This document shows positions 1 through 8,220 of a stretch of 64,000 nucleotides of DNA, piece after piece. The stretch covers positions 744,001 through 808,000 of the forward strand of contig NZ_CP121659.1 of assembly GCF_029714365.1 (NCBI RefSeq). The letters are read 5' to 3'. The translations under genes were made by a program, and so were the position numbers. Each line of letters begins with the position of its first letter. Position 1 is the first letter of the stretch. The notes under the pieces are model-generated. The model was not told where the DNA came from. It did not search any database and worked only from the letters and a program-made list of their open reading frames with translations. The DNA is from Sinorhizobium terangae (GTDB taxonomy: Bacteria; Pseudomonadota; Alphaproteobacteria; Rhizobiales; Rhizobiaceae).

Positions 1-179
1 GTGCCGTCAACCGCGAAGGCATGTCGCTGATCCCGTTGCGGATTTATTTCAATGACCGCGGGCGGGCAAAGCTGGAGCTAGCGCTGGGCAAGGGCAAGAA
101 GTTGCACGACAAGCGCGAGACCTCCAAGGAACGCGACTGGAACCGGCAGAAGAACCGCCTGCTTAAGGAACGCGGCTGA
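1..179 (+). CDS. smpB: SsrA-binding protein SmpB, C-terminal part (5' end outside window)
   Basis: The reading frame is open from base 3 and ends at TGA 177-179, giving 59 residues. They match the end of SmpB: a beta segment ([12 protein letters not shown]), the conserved [12 protein letters not shown] stretch and the basic helical tail ending in KERG. SmpB binds tmRNA and delivers it to stalled ribosomes for trans-translation. Its C-terminal tail enters the empty mRNA channel, and that tail is complete here. The start lies left of the window. It converges with the NYN-domain gene at 230, with a GC-rich hairpin between them. Confidence 0.93.
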   Translation, partial: AVNREGMSLIPLRIYFNDRGRAKLELALGKGKKLHDKRETSKERDWNRQKNRLLKERG

Positions 180-190
180 ACTGGCCGGCG

Positions 191-213
191 AGGGGGCGCT
201 TGCGCCGCCCTTT
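191..213. terminator. GC-rich hairpin between convergent smpB and NYN gene
   Basis: A run AGGGGGCGC, a two-base loop and GCGCCGCCCTTT can fold with one bulge. It is followed by T on the plus strand and preceded by few A residues on the other. It could terminate smpB, but the T tract is only three bases long, so this is a moderate call. Confidence 0.4.
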
Positions 214-229
214 GCATGAATTCCGGATC

Positions 230-808
230 TTAAAGCTCGACGTCGTCGGAGACAGGCTCGACGGTGCGCGGCGTGCGTTCCGAGGGTTCGCGGCCAATCT
301 CGCTTCTAAGCGTAACAAGGTCGATGAAGTGATCCGCCTGGCGTCGCAGATCGTCTGCGATCATCGGCGGCTGGGTCGACATGGTCGAGACCACCGAAAC
401 CTTGCGGCCCTTGCGCTGCAACGCTTCGACAAGAGTGGTGAAGTCGCCGTCGCCCGAGAAGATGACGAGATGATCAACCGTTTCCGACTGCTCCATGGCG
501 TCGATCGCCAGCTCGATATCCATGTTGCCCTTGATCTTGCGTCGCCCGAGCGAGTCGGTGAACTCCTTGGCCGGCTTGGTGATGACCTTGTAGCCGTTGT
601 AGTCCAGCCAGTCGATCAAGGGACGGATCGACGAATATTCCTGGTCTTCGATAAGCGCGGTATAATAGTAGGCCCTGAGCAGATATCCGCGTTTCTGGAA
701 TGCTTTCAGCAGCTTGCGATAGTCGATGTCGAAACCGAGACTTTTCGATGCGGCGTAGAGATTGGCGCCGTCTATGAAAAGTGCGATTTTCTCGCGGGGA
801 TCGAACAT
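230..808 (-). CDS. NYN-domain (LabA/DUF88-type) putative ribonuclease
   Basis: 192 aa from ATG at 808. This start is preferred over the in-frame ATG at 826 because AAAGGAAA sits about 6 bases upstream of it. The NYN (PIN-like) fold is visible: FIDGANLYAA near the N-terminus supplies the first acidic metal-binding residue, KGNMDIELAIDA the middle acids, and FSGDGDFTTLVEAL the conserved SGDGDF motif. Such domains are metal-dependent nucleases, usually acting on RNA. Their substrate in rhizobia is unknown to me. The last 20 residues are polar and probably disordered. Placement between smpB and rpoZ, both translation or transcription genes, fits an RNA-related role, but that is inference. Confidence 0.85.
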   Translation of the reverse strand: MFDPREKIALFIDGANLYAASKSLGFDIDYRKLLKAFQKRGYLLRAYYYTALIEDQEYSSIRPLIDWLDYNGYKVITKPAKEFTDSLGRRKIKGNMDIELAIDAMEQSETVDHLVIFSGDGDFTTLVEALQRKGRKVSVVSTMSTQPPMIADDLRRQADHFIDLVTLRSEIGREPSERTPRTVEPVSDDVEL

Positions 809-877
809 CGTAATTTCCTTTTTCATGCCCGGCGCAAATTCGACCTCCCGAGGGAAGCGTGCGCGAAAATAGGTGGA

Positions 878-913
878 TTACATTAATAATTGCTGATATT
901 GCAAATAATGTAA
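878..913. repeat. AT-rich inverted repeat upstream of the NYN gene
   Basis: TTACATTA (878-885) and TAATGTAA (906-913) are perfect 8-bp inverted arms, and an inner TTGC/GCAA pair lies between them. The block sits about 70-105 bases upstream of the NYN gene start in a markedly AT-rich patch of an otherwise GC-rich chromosome. It could be an operator or an RNA hairpin. The rest of the 809-1275 gap has no supported gene. Confidence 0.4.
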
Positions 914-1127
914 GTTATACCACGCATTAATCCAAGCAGCGCACGGCGCATATAGCTAGTTTTAGCAGTTGCTGCAGATCGTCCACACTTCAATTTCCGA
1001 TTGCTGCTGCACATTCGACCATTGTATCGTGCAATGCAATCGGCATGTGTGGTCACGCTTGCGGCGCGTACATGGTGTATTCTACCATGTGTCATAGGTG
1101 GATGTGAGCACCGAATGCAGGAAAAAC

Positions 1128-1156
1128 TTGAACTTATGCTGTTTTGATTGTATCCG
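1128..1156 (+). promoter_or_regulatory. Candidate sigma-70-type promoter for rpoZ
   Basis: TTGAAC (1128-1133) and TATCCG (1151-1156) are separated by 17 bases, ahead of rpoZ. The -35 is close to the rhizobial CTTGAC consensus, while the -10 is weak. The only support is spacing and position. Confidence 0.3.
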
Positions 1157-1275
1157 AGCGGCTAATTCCAGAAATCGGAGCCAATGAGGCCGTCAAGCGA
1201 CGGCTGTTCCGGTCTCGTGTCGTTTAATCCGTGCAGCGGCAATGCCGCCGCGCTTTGAGTCGCAAAGGACAGGCT

Positions 1276-1683
1276 ATGGCCCGCGTCACCGTCGAAGATT
1301 GCATTGACAAAGTCGACAATCGTTTCGAGCTTGTATTGCTCGCCAGTCACCGCGCACGTCTGATTTCTCAGGGTGCCGCTATCACCGTTGATCGCGACAA
1401 CGACAAGAACCCTGTCGTGGCGTTGCGCGAGATCGCCGACGAGACCCTCTCGCCCGGCGATCTGAAGGAGGACTTGATCCACTCGCTGCAGAAGCATGTC
1501 GAGGTGGACGAGCCCGAGCCGGATCCGGCTTCGCTGACCCAGCCGGAAGCGGCCGCCGCTTTCGCGGACGCAGCGGAAGAGGAAGATCAGCCGGAGGCGC
1601 TGACCTTCGACCGCATGTCCGAAGAAGAACTGCTTGCGGGCATCGAAGGTCTTGTGCCTCCGGAAAAGAGCGACGACTACTAA
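1276..1683 (+). CDS. rpoZ: DNA-directed RNA polymerase omega subunit
   Basis: 135 aa. The start at ATG 1276 gives the canonical [14 protein letters not shown]-terminus and has AAAGGA about 6 bases upstream. The upstream in-frame extension to 1231 is not conserved-looking. Omega assists assembly of beta-prime into RNA polymerase and forms one ppGpp-binding site. Conserved features are [13 protein letters not shown] and the [10 protein letters not shown] segment. The acidic C-terminal tail (from about residue 80) is typical of alphaproteobacterial omegas, which are longer than the 91-aa E. coli protein. rpoZ lies just ahead of rsh, echoing the rpoZ-spoT linkage of enterobacteria, but a terminator separates them here. 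Confidence 0.95.
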   Translation: MARVTVEDCIDKVDNRFELVLLASHRARLISQGAAITVDRDNDKNPVVALREIADETLSPGDLKEDLIHSLQKHVEVDEPEPDPASLTQPEAAAAFADAAEEEDQPEALTFDRMSEEELLAGIEGLVPPEKSDDY

Positions 1684-1723
1684 GATCCGTTCCGGAACGC
1701 ATGTTCCGACGTGTTTTCAAAGC

Positions 1724-1756
1724 AGTGCGCCACTCCTATGATTGGCGCACTTTTTT
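1724..1756 (+). terminator. Rho-independent terminator after rpoZ
   Basis: AGTGCGCCA (1724-1732) pairs perfectly with TGGCGCACT (1743-1751) across a 10-base loop, followed by a T6 run. It sits only 15 bases before the ribosome-binding site of rsh, so rsh expression needs read-through or its own start. Confidence 0.8.
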
Positions 1757-1786
1757 GTTTGCCTTTTCCCACGGAGCCGCCAGCGG

Positions 1787-4012
1787 ATGATGCGCCAATA
1801 CGAGCTCGTTGAGCGCGTGCAGAAATACAAGCCCGACGTCAATGAAGCCCTGCTGAACAAGGCTTACGTCTATGCCATGCAGAAGCACGGCCAGCAGAAG
1901 CGGGCAAGCGGCGATCCCTACATCTCCCATCCGCTCGAAGTGGCAGCCATTCTCACAGAGATGCATCTGGACGAGTCCACGATCGCGGTTGCCCTGCTGC
2001 ACGATACGATCGAGGACACGACCGCGACGCGCCAGGAGATAGACGATCTCTTCGGCGAAGACATCGGTGCGCTGGTCGAGGGCCTGACCAAGATCAAGAA
2101 GCTCGATCTCGTCACCAAGAAGGCGAAGCAGGCCGAAAACCTGCGCAAACTCTTGCTTGCCATCTCGGACGACGTTCGCGTCCTGCTCGTCAAGCTTGCC
2201 GACCGGCTGCACAACATGCGCACGCTCGACCATATGTCGCCGGAGAAGCGCGCACGCATTTCCGAAGAGACCATGGACATCTATGCGCCGCTGGCCGGAC
2301 GCATGGGCATGCAGGACATGCGTGAGGAGCTCGAGAACCTCGCTTTCCGCCACATCAACCCGGAGGCCTACGAGACGGTCACGAGGCGGCTGCAGGAACT
2401 ATCTGAGCGCAACGAGGGCCTGATCAAGAAGATCGAGGAGGAACTGAGCGAGCTGCTGCAGGCCGAGGGCCTGAAGGAGGCGCTGGTCAAGGGACGCCAG
2501 AAGAAGCCCTATTCGGTCTTCCGAAAGATGCAGTCGAAATCGCTTTCTTTCGAGCAACTGTCGGATGTCTGGGGCTTCCGCATCATTGTCGACGATATTC
2601 CCTCATGCTACCGGGCGCTCGGCATCGTGCACACGCGCTGGCGTGTCGTCCCGGGTCGCTTCAAGGACTATATTTCGACGCCGAAGCAGAATGATTACCA
2701 ATCGCTGCACACGACGATCATCGGCCCGTCGCGCCAGCGTATTGAACTGCAGATCCGCACGAAACGCATGCACGATATCGCGGAATACGGCATCGCCGCG
2801 CACGCGCTCTACAAGGATCGCGACGCCGTGGCGGCGGATGCGCCGCGATCACCGACGTCGAACGCCTATTCCTGGCTTCGCCGCACGATCGAAGCATTGG
2901 CGGAAGGCGACAATCCCGAGGAGTTCCTGGAGCACACGAAGCTCGAGCTGTTCCAGGACCAGGTATTTTGCTTCACCCCCAAGGGGCAGCTGATCGCACT
3001 GCCGCGCGGCGCTACACCGATCGATTTCGCCTACGCCGTGCATACGAATATCGGCGATACCTGCGTCGGCGCCAAGATCAACGGCCGCATCATGCCGCTG
3101 GTCACACGCCTCAACAACGGTGACGAGGTCGAGATCATCCGCTCCGGCATTCAGGTCCCGCCGCCCGCGTGGGAGGAGATCGTCGTTACCGGCAAAGCGC
3201 GCGCTGCCATCCGTCGCGCGACGCGAGCCGCCGTCCGCAAGCAATATGCCGGTCTCGGCTACCGCATTCTGGAGCGGACCTTCGAACGCGCCGGCAAGAG
3301 TTTTTCGCGCGAGGGGCTGAAGCCCGCCTTGCACAGGCTGGGGCAGAAAGAAGTCGAAGACGCCATCGCGGCCGTCGGACGGGGCGAACTGTCCTCGCTT
3401 GACGTCCTGCGCGCCGTATTCCCCGATCATCAGGACGAGCGCGTCACGGTAAAGCCCAGCGCGGACGACGGCTGGTTCAATATGCGCAGCGCCGCAGGAA
3501 TGGTCTTCAAGCTCCCCGGCCGCACGAAAGAGATGGTCGAAGCGCAACAGGTCGAAGGGCCGGAAGCACTACCGATCCGCGGGCTTTCCGGCAATGCCGA
3601 GGTGCACTTCAGTCCGGCCGGCGCCGTTCCGGGCGACCGCATCGTCGGCATCATGGACAGCGACAAGGGGATTACCATTTACCCGATCCAGTCGCCGATC
3701 CTGCAAAAGTTCGATGACGAGCCGGAGCGCTGGATCGATGTGCGCTGGGATCTCGACGAGGCGAACAACAGCCGGTTCATAGCCAGGATCGCGGTCAGCG
3801 CGCTGAACGAACCCGGCACGCTCGCGGAGATCGCCCAGGCGATCGCGACGAGCGATGTCAACATTCGTTCGCTCTCCATGGGACGGGTTGCGGCGGATTT
3901 CAGCGAGTTGCAATTCGACCTCGAAGTCTGGGATCTGCGTCAGTTGAACCACCTGATCGCCCAGCTCAAAGAGTTGCCGAGCATTTCCATGGTCAAGCGG
4001 CTCTTCGAATAG
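1787..4012 (+). CDS. rsh: Bifunctional (p)ppGpp synthetase/hydrolase (RelA/SpoT homologue)
   Basis: 741 aa from the first of two ATGs (1787, 1790) behind GGAG at 1773. It makes and degrades the stringent-response alarmone (p)ppGpp. Domain order is complete: HD hydrolase (about residues 20-180, with H72-D73 and E76-D77 in LLHDTIEDT), synthetase (about 230-350, with IELQIRT), TGS (about 400-460, starting FCFTPKGQLIALPRG), helical/zinc region, and a C-terminal ACT domain (about 665-740). Both catalytic centres are intact, so it should be bifunctional, as expected for the single long RSH of rhizobia, often named relA in Sinorhizobium. The frame annotated upstream from 1742 runs through the terminator and is rejected as a start. 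Confidence 0.96.
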   Translation: MMRQYELVERVQKYKPDVNEALLNKAYVYAMQKHGQQKRASGDPYISHPLEVAAILTEMHLDESTIAVALLHDTIEDTTATRQEIDDLFGEDIGALVEGLTKIKKLDLVTKKAKQAENLRKLLLAISDDVRVLLVKLADRLHNMRTLDHMSPEKRARISEETMDIYAPLAGRMGMQDMREELENLAFRHINPEAYETVTRRLQELSERNEGLIKKIEEELSELLQAEGLKEALVKGRQKKPYSVFRKMQSKSLSFEQLSDVWGFRIIVDDIPSCYRALGIVHTRWRVVPGRFKDYISTPKQNDYQSLHTTIIGPSRQRIELQIRTKRMHDIAEYGIAAHALYKDRDAVAADAPRSPTSNAYSWLRRTIEALAEGDNPEEFLEHTKLELFQDQVFCFTPKGQLIALPRGATPIDFAYAVHTNIGDTCVGAKINGRIMPLVTRLNNGDEVEIIRSGIQVPPPAWEEIVVTGKARAAIRRATRAAVRKQYAGLGYRILERTFERAGKSFSREGLKPALHRLGQKEVEDAIAAVGRGELSSLDVLRAVFPDHQDERVTVKPSADDGWFNMRSAAGMVFKLPGRTKEMVEAQQVEGPEALPIRGLSGNAEVHFSPAGAVPGDRIVGIMDSDKGITIYPIQSPILQKFDDEPERWIDVRWDLDEANNSRFIARIAVSALNEPGTLAEIAQAIATSDVNIRSLSMGRVAADFSELQFDLEVWDLRQLNHLIAQLKELPSISMVKRLFE

Positions 4013-4291
4013 TGACGTCACGAAGCCTGCGAGGAGCATTCCGCCGGCCATCGCCATTGTTCCGCGGCGGCGGTTGGCGGTCGTGTCATTGAGTCGCGCC
4101 TCGGTGACGCCGATGGACACTGCGTTCCGAAGGATATGATTTCTATGCAATGTGCCCAAGGAATGGGCAGACGGCAGGGTGGAACGTCGCGTGTCATGCG
4201 TCACATGCATGGCTGCCGCCTCATCCTGGCGCTGGTGGGGCGCGGGTCGCCAAACTATCTTTTGCTTGGGAGGTAAACGAAGAGGTTTGCC

Positions 4292-4444
4292 ATGTTCAAG
4301 CAGTTGAAGAAACTCACCCGTGCCCTGCACATTCCGACCGTTCAAGAGCGTGAGACCGCCTATCTGAACGGCTCCGTCGATCGCATCGACCTCGAATACC
4401 GCCAGCGCCAGATCGATCGCGGTCTGTTCCGCAACAGCTTCTGA
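4292..4444 (+). CDS. Small DUF3563-type protein, 50 aa
   Basis: ATG at 4292 with GAGGT 6 bases upstream opens a 50-residue frame ending FRNSF. The sequence reads FKQLKKLTRALHIP, then ERETAYLNGSVDRIDLEYR, then IDRGLF. This matches the small DUF3563 family of proteobacteria: an amphipathic basic N-terminus, then a conserved YLNxSVDxxDLExR core. The function is unknown to me. It stands alone between rsh and the acpS operon with 280 bases of upstream DNA that holds no other gene. Its codon use agrees with its neighbours. Confidence 0.75.
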   Translation: MFKQLKKLTRALHIPTVQERETAYLNGSVDRIDLEYRQRQIDRGLFRNSF

Positions 4445-4635
4445 GTTTGCTGTGCTGACCTTCAGGGCGCACTTCACGATAAGCTATGCGTCAAGCGAAT
4501 AGCTCCGTTGCAGGTCTCGCGGTGCGGTGCATCACTTGCCTGCGACGGACATGACGCCTATCTTGCGGCCCACAACGGGGCGGAGGCGCTTTGGTCGTGC
4601 CCATGGCCGCTTCGAGACGCGATCATGACGGCATA

Positions 4636-5193
4636 ATGTTATTCAGGCGCAGAAAACCGGTTACGATTTCCGAAAGGCTTCGCGCGCTGTTGTGGCCGCG
4701 CAAGGGTCTCTCGCGCGGGCTGCGCTACGTTGCGTTGCGCATTCTGCGCCTGTCTTCCTCTCCGCACTCGATCGCGGTCGGGGTTGCGGCGGGCGCCGCG
4801 TCGTCGTTTACGCCGTTCTTCGGCCTTCACATCGTACTTGCCGTCGTCCTCGCGTCGATTTTTTCCGGCAATCTTATTGCGGCTGCGATCACGACGGCGC
4901 TCGCCAACCCGATCACCATTCCGGTCATCCTGACGGCATCCTATGAGATCGGCATTGTGCTGACGGAGCCGCAGGATGGCGCCGCTGTCAGCGGCGCGGA
5001 GATTGGCGATATGGTCGAGCGCCTGGAACTGACGGAGCTCTGGGGGCCGGTCTTCAAGCCGATGCTCATCGGCTCGCTTCCGCTCGCCATTGCCGGCGCA
5101 CTTGTCTTCTATCCGCTCGCCTATCAGGCCGCGCGCCTTTTCCAACAGCGGCGCCGGCGAGCGCGTTCCCAAACGGTCGGACGCTCATCATGA
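4636..5193 (+). CDS. DUF2062 family membrane protein
   Basis: 185 aa from ATG 4636 (MLFRRRKP). The longer frame from 4591 adds a non-conserved segment. After a basic N-terminus, three hydrophobic segments follow: residues about 45-65 (ending [11 protein letters not shown]), 68-100 (with [11 protein letters not shown]) and 145-170. The SxFxPFxGxH and NPxT motifs define the DUF2062 family, found in inner membranes and without a firm biochemical role. It overlaps acpS by 4 bases (ATGA at 5190), so the two are translationally coupled at the head of the acpS-lepB-rnc-era run. Confidence 0.85.
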   Translation: MLFRRRKPVTISERLRALLWPRKGLSRGLRYVALRILRLSSSPHSIAVGVAAGAASSFTPFFGLHIVLAVVLASIFSGNLIAAAITTALANPITIPVILTASYEIGIVLTEPQDGAAVSGAEIGDMVERLELTELWGPVFKPMLIGSLPLAIAGALVFYPLAYQAARLFQQRRRRARSQTVGRSS

Positions 5194-5609
5194 TCATCGG
5201 CATCGGCAGCGATCTTATCGATATCCGCCGCATAGAGAGCTCGCTCGAACGTTTCGGCGAACGCTTCGTCAATCGGTGCTTCACGGACATCGAGATTGCA
5301 AAATCGGACGGACGCAAGAACCGCGCAGCGTCCTATGCCAAGCGCTTTGCCGCCAAGGAGGCCTGCTCGAAAGCGCTTGGGACCGGTTTGGCCCAAGGGG
5401 TTTTCTGGAAGGACATGGGCGTCGTCAACATGCCTGGCGGAAAGCCGACGATGCAATTGACAGGCGGCGCGGCCGAGAGGCTCCAGAAAATATTGCCCGC
5501 CGGTCATCGTGCCGCGATCCATCTGACGATCACGGACGACTTCCCGCTCGCACAAGCCTTCGTGATTATCGAGGCACTGCCCGTTGCCCCGGTGGAGGGA
5601 ACGGTTTAG
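5190..5609 (+). CDS. acpS: Holo-[acyl-carrier-protein] synthase
   Basis: 139 aa. AcpS transfers 4'-phosphopantetheine from CoA to apo-ACP, activating it for fatty-acid synthesis. The N-terminal [14 protein letters not shown] motif carries the metal-binding D8, and [13 protein letters not shown] carries E58. Both are required for Mg binding and are present. The length is normal for alphaproteobacterial AcpS. The start overlaps the stop of the DUF2062 gene (ATGA). The position ahead of lepB-rnc-era is the usual one in Rhizobiaceae. Confidence 0.95.
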   Translation: MIIGIGSDLIDIRRIESSLERFGERFVNRCFTDIEIAKSDGRKNRAASYAKRFAAKEACSKALGTGLAQGVFWKDMGVVNMPGGKPTMQLTGGAAERLQKILPAGHRAAIHLTITDDFPLAQAFVIIEALPVAPVEGTV

Positions 5610-5756
5610 AGCATTCTGCTGAAAAGCGGACCGACGATCGCTTGAAGCGCGGAGTTCCGGCAACATATAGGATCGAATTGCGTGGCGACGCGCAACCCGG
5701 AGCCAGACGCGCGAGTATCGGGCATCCGGATCAGGATGACAAAGGAAGACAGCAGC

Positions 5757-6500
5757 GTGGCAGAAAAGACAGAAACGAAGCAGAGCGGCCTCTGGGAGAA
5801 TGTCAAGGTCATCATCCAGGCGCTGCTGTTGGCGGTCGTCATCCGAACAGTCTTCTTCCAGCCCTTTACGATCCCGTCGGGTTCGATGATGCCAACCCTG
5901 CTTGTCGGCGATTACATTTTCGTGAACAAGTTTGCCTACGGCTATTCGAAGTACTCGATACCGTTCTCGCCGGATCTCTTCAGCGGGCGGATTTTCGCGA
6001 GCGAGCCGAGGCGCGGCGATATCGTTGTTTTCCGCTTTCCGCCGAATCCCGACATCGACTACATCAAACGTCTCGTCGGACTTCCGGGTGACCGGATCCA
6101 GGTGAGGAACAGCATCCTCTATGTCAATGACAAGCCTGTGGACCGCGTTCCGGCTGGCGCATTCCGCGCCGACGACCAGTACGACACTGGCGGCGATGTG
6201 CCGGTCTACCGTGAGACGATGGACAACGGCGTTTCCTACGACACGCTCGACCAGTTTCCGGATTCGCGCGGCGACAACACGCGTGAGTTCATTGTCCCCG
6301 AGGGTCACTATTTCATGATGGGCGACAACCGAGACAATTCCGCCGATAGCCGCTTCGACGTCGGCTTCGTACCGGCGGAGAACCTGGTGGGCCGCGCCAG
6401 CCTGATCTTCTTCTCGCTCGGCAACGACACGTCGTTCCGCGAAGTCTGGAAATGGCCGGCAAACCTGCGTTACGACCGCCTGTTCAAGGTCGTCGAATGA
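5757..6500 (+). CDS. lepB: Signal peptidase I
   Basis: 247 aa from GTG 5757, chosen because AAAGGAAG lies 8 bases upstream. An ATG at 5736 is the alternative. This inner-membrane protease removes signal peptides from Sec and Tat substrates. One membrane segment (about residues 16-34) leads into IPSGSMMPTL with the catalytic Ser43. DYIKRLVGLPGD holds the general base Lys104, and GDNRDNSADSR is the conserved box E. The protein is complete and typical of alphaproteobacteria. Its stop overlaps the first ATG of rnc. Confidence 0.95.
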   Translation: MAEKTETKQSGLWENVKVIIQALLLAVVIRTVFFQPFTIPSGSMMPTLLVGDYIFVNKFAYGYSKYSIPFSPDLFSGRIFASEPRRGDIVVFRFPPNPDIDYIKRLVGLPGDRIQVRNSILYVNDKPVDRVPAGAFRADDQYDTGGDVPVYRETMDNGVSYDTLDQFPDSRGDNTREFIVPEGHYFMMGDNRDNSADSRFDVGFVPAENLVGRASLIFFSLGNDTSFREVWKWPANLRYDRLFKVVE

Positions 6501-7216
6501 TGAAGGGGCGATCGCTGAGCGCGGAGGATCGGGCAAGGCTCGAGGCCGTGATCGGTTATCAGTTCTCGGAGAAGGAACGCCTGGACCGGGCACTTACCCA
6601 TTCCAGCGCCCGCAGCGCCAAGGGCAGCAACTACCAGCGTCTCGAATTCCTGGGGGATCGGGTTCTGGGCCTGTGCGTTGCCGAGCTCTTGTTTCAGACC
6701 TTTCGCGACGCGAACGAGGGAGAACTTTCGGTCCGACTGAACCAACTGGTCAGCGCGGAAAGTTGCGCGAAGGTCGCCGATGACCTCTCGCTGCACGAGT
6801 TCATCCGCACCGGTTCGGATGTGAAGAAGATCACCGGCAAGCACATGATGAATGTGCGCGCCGATGTGGTAGAGTCGCTGATCGCCGCAATCTATCTCGA
6901 TGGCGGCCTGGAGGCGGCGCGCCGCTTCGTGCTGCTTCATTGGACGGACCGGGCGGCCAGCGCCGACGGCGCCCGTCGCGATGCGAAAACTGAATTGCAG
7001 GAATGGGCGCACGCCAGATTCGGTGTTGCGCCGAAATACAGGACAGATGATCGCTCCGGCCCCGATCACGACCCGCGCTTCACGGTGACGGTCGAGGTTG
7101 CGGGTCTTCAACCGGAGACGGGAACCGATCGCTCCAAACGCGGCGCCGAACAGGTCGCCGCGACACGATTGCTGGAGCGTGAAGGCGTTTGGCAGCAGAA
7201 GCCTGCCGGAAATTGA
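6500..7216 (+). CDS. rnc: Ribonuclease III
   Basis: 238 aa from the second of two tandem ATGs (6497 and 6500). Both overlap the lepB stop, so translation is coupled either way. RNase III cuts double-stranded RNA in rRNA precursors and many regulatory RNAs. The signature RLEFLGDRVLGL holds the first catalytic acids, and NVRADVVESLIAAIYLDGG supplies the second set. A dsRNA-binding domain occupies about residues 150-230 (DAKTELQEWAH to GAEQVAATRLL). The pair rnc-era is the classic arrangement, linking rRNA processing with 30S maturation. Confidence 0.96.
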   Translation: MKGRSLSAEDRARLEAVIGYQFSEKERLDRALTHSSARSAKGSNYQRLEFLGDRVLGLCVAELLFQTFRDANEGELSVRLNQLVSAESCAKVADDLSLHEFIRTGSDVKKITGKHMMNVRADVVESLIAAIYLDGGLEAARRFVLLHWTDRAASADGARRDAKTELQEWAHARFGVAPKYRTDDRSGPDHDPRFTVTVEVAGLQPETGTDRSKRGAEQVAATRLLEREGVWQQKPAGN

Positions 7217-7224
7217 CGGAAGCT

Positions 7225-8154
7225 ATGACGGATATGGAACATGATACGGCCGCTGCCGGCGCGCCGACCCGCTCGGGTTTCGTGGCGCTGATCGGCGCCA
7301 CCAATGCTGGGAAATCGACGCTCGTTAATCGCCTCGTCGGTGCGAAGGTATCGATCGTCAGCCACAAGGTGCAGACGACGCGCGCCATCGTGCGTGGTAT
7401 CGCCATCCACGACAACGCGCAGATTGTCTTCATGGATACGCCCGGCATCTTCAAGCCGCGGCGCAGGCTCGACCGCGCTATGGTGACGACTGCCTGGGGC
7501 GGCGCCAAGGATGCCGATCTGATCATGCTGCTGATCGACAGCGAGCGCGGGTTGAAGGGGGACGCAGAGGCGATCCTCGAAGGCCTGAAGGAAGTTCCGC
7601 AGCCGAAGATCCTGGCGCTCAACAAGATCGATCAGGTTCGTCCGGAGGATTTGCTGAAGCTCGCGGCTGCGGCAAACGAGATGGTCAAGTTCGAGCGCAC
7701 TTTCATGATCTCAGCGCTTTCCGGCTCCGGCTGCGACGATGTCATGGACTATCTTGCGAGCGCGCTGCCCGAGGGGCCTTGGTACTACCCGGAGGATCAG
7801 ATCTCGGATCTACCGATGCGCCAGCTTGCCGCCGAGATCACCCGCGAGAAACTGTTCCTCCGGCTGCATCAGGAACTCCCCTATGCCTCCCACGTCGAGA
7901 CGGAGAAATGGGAGGAGCGCAAGGACGGTTCGGTGCGCATAGAGCAGGTGATCTATGTCGAGCGCGACAGCCAAAAGAAGATCGCGCTCGGCAAGGGAGG
8001 AGAGGCGATCAAGGCAATCTCCACCGCGGCGCGCAAGGAAATCTCGGAAATCCTCGAGCAACCCGTGCACCTTTTTCTGTTCGTAAAGGTGCGCGAGAAC
8101 TGGGGTGACGATCCCGAGCGCTTCCGCGAAATGGGGCTCGAATTCCCGCGATGA
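7225..8154 (+). CDS. era: GTPase Era
   Basis: 309 aa from ATG 7225, with a second possible ATG at 7234. Era binds the 3' end of 16S rRNA and GTP during 30S assembly. GTPase motifs are in order: G1 GATNAGKST, G3 DTPGIF, G4 NKID, and SALSGSG for G5. A C-terminal KH domain (about residues 220-300) includes the GKGGEAIKAIS loop that binds RNA. It lies 8 bases after rnc, and a rhizobial palindromic repeat follows 8 bases after the stop. Confidence 0.96.
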   Translation: MTDMEHDTAAAGAPTRSGFVALIGATNAGKSTLVNRLVGAKVSIVSHKVQTTRAIVRGIAIHDNAQIVFMDTPGIFKPRRRLDRAMVTTAWGGAKDADLIMLLIDSERGLKGDAEAILEGLKEVPQPKILALNKIDQVRPEDLLKLAAAANEMVKFERTFMISALSGSGCDDVMDYLASALPEGPWYYPEDQISDLPMRQLAAEITREKLFLRLHQELPYASHVETEKWEERKDGSVRIEQVIYVERDSQKKIALGKGGEAIKAISTAARKEISEILEQPVHLFLFVKVRENWGDDPERFREMGLEFPR

Positions 8155-8162
8155 CGGCCGAC

Positions 8163-8213
8163 TACAGCGCCGTGCGTCCTAAAGGACGCACGGCGCTGTA
8201 AAACATGCAGCAG
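8163..8213. repeat. Truncated RIME1-like palindromic element after era
   Basis: Arms at 8163-8179 and 8184-8200 form a perfect 17-bp inverted repeat (TACAGCGCCGTGCGTCC with a TAAA loop), followed by ACATGCAGCAG. These are the outer CTACAG palindrome and the terminal CATGCAG of the full elements at 17711 and 49555, with the middle missing. It separates era from the convergent phosphodiesterase gene and could act as a bidirectional terminator. Confidence 0.75.
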
Positions 8214-8220
8214 GCTGCAC

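Noticed and set aside
883..1095. 70-aa minus-strand frame in the gap before rpoZ
   Set aside because: AT-rich noncoding DNA with atypical codons and no ribosome-binding site.
3569..4477. 302-aa minus-strand frame overlapping rsh and the 50-aa gene
   Set aside because: Antisense to the ACT domain of rsh, no family and no ribosome-binding site.
5124..6593. 489-aa frame on the minus strand
   Set aside because: Covers acpS and lepB in antisense and shows no recognisable domain.
8163..8213. Possible insertion-sequence end
   Set aside because: No transposase and no target duplication. The block matches the RIME1-type elements elsewhere in the window.
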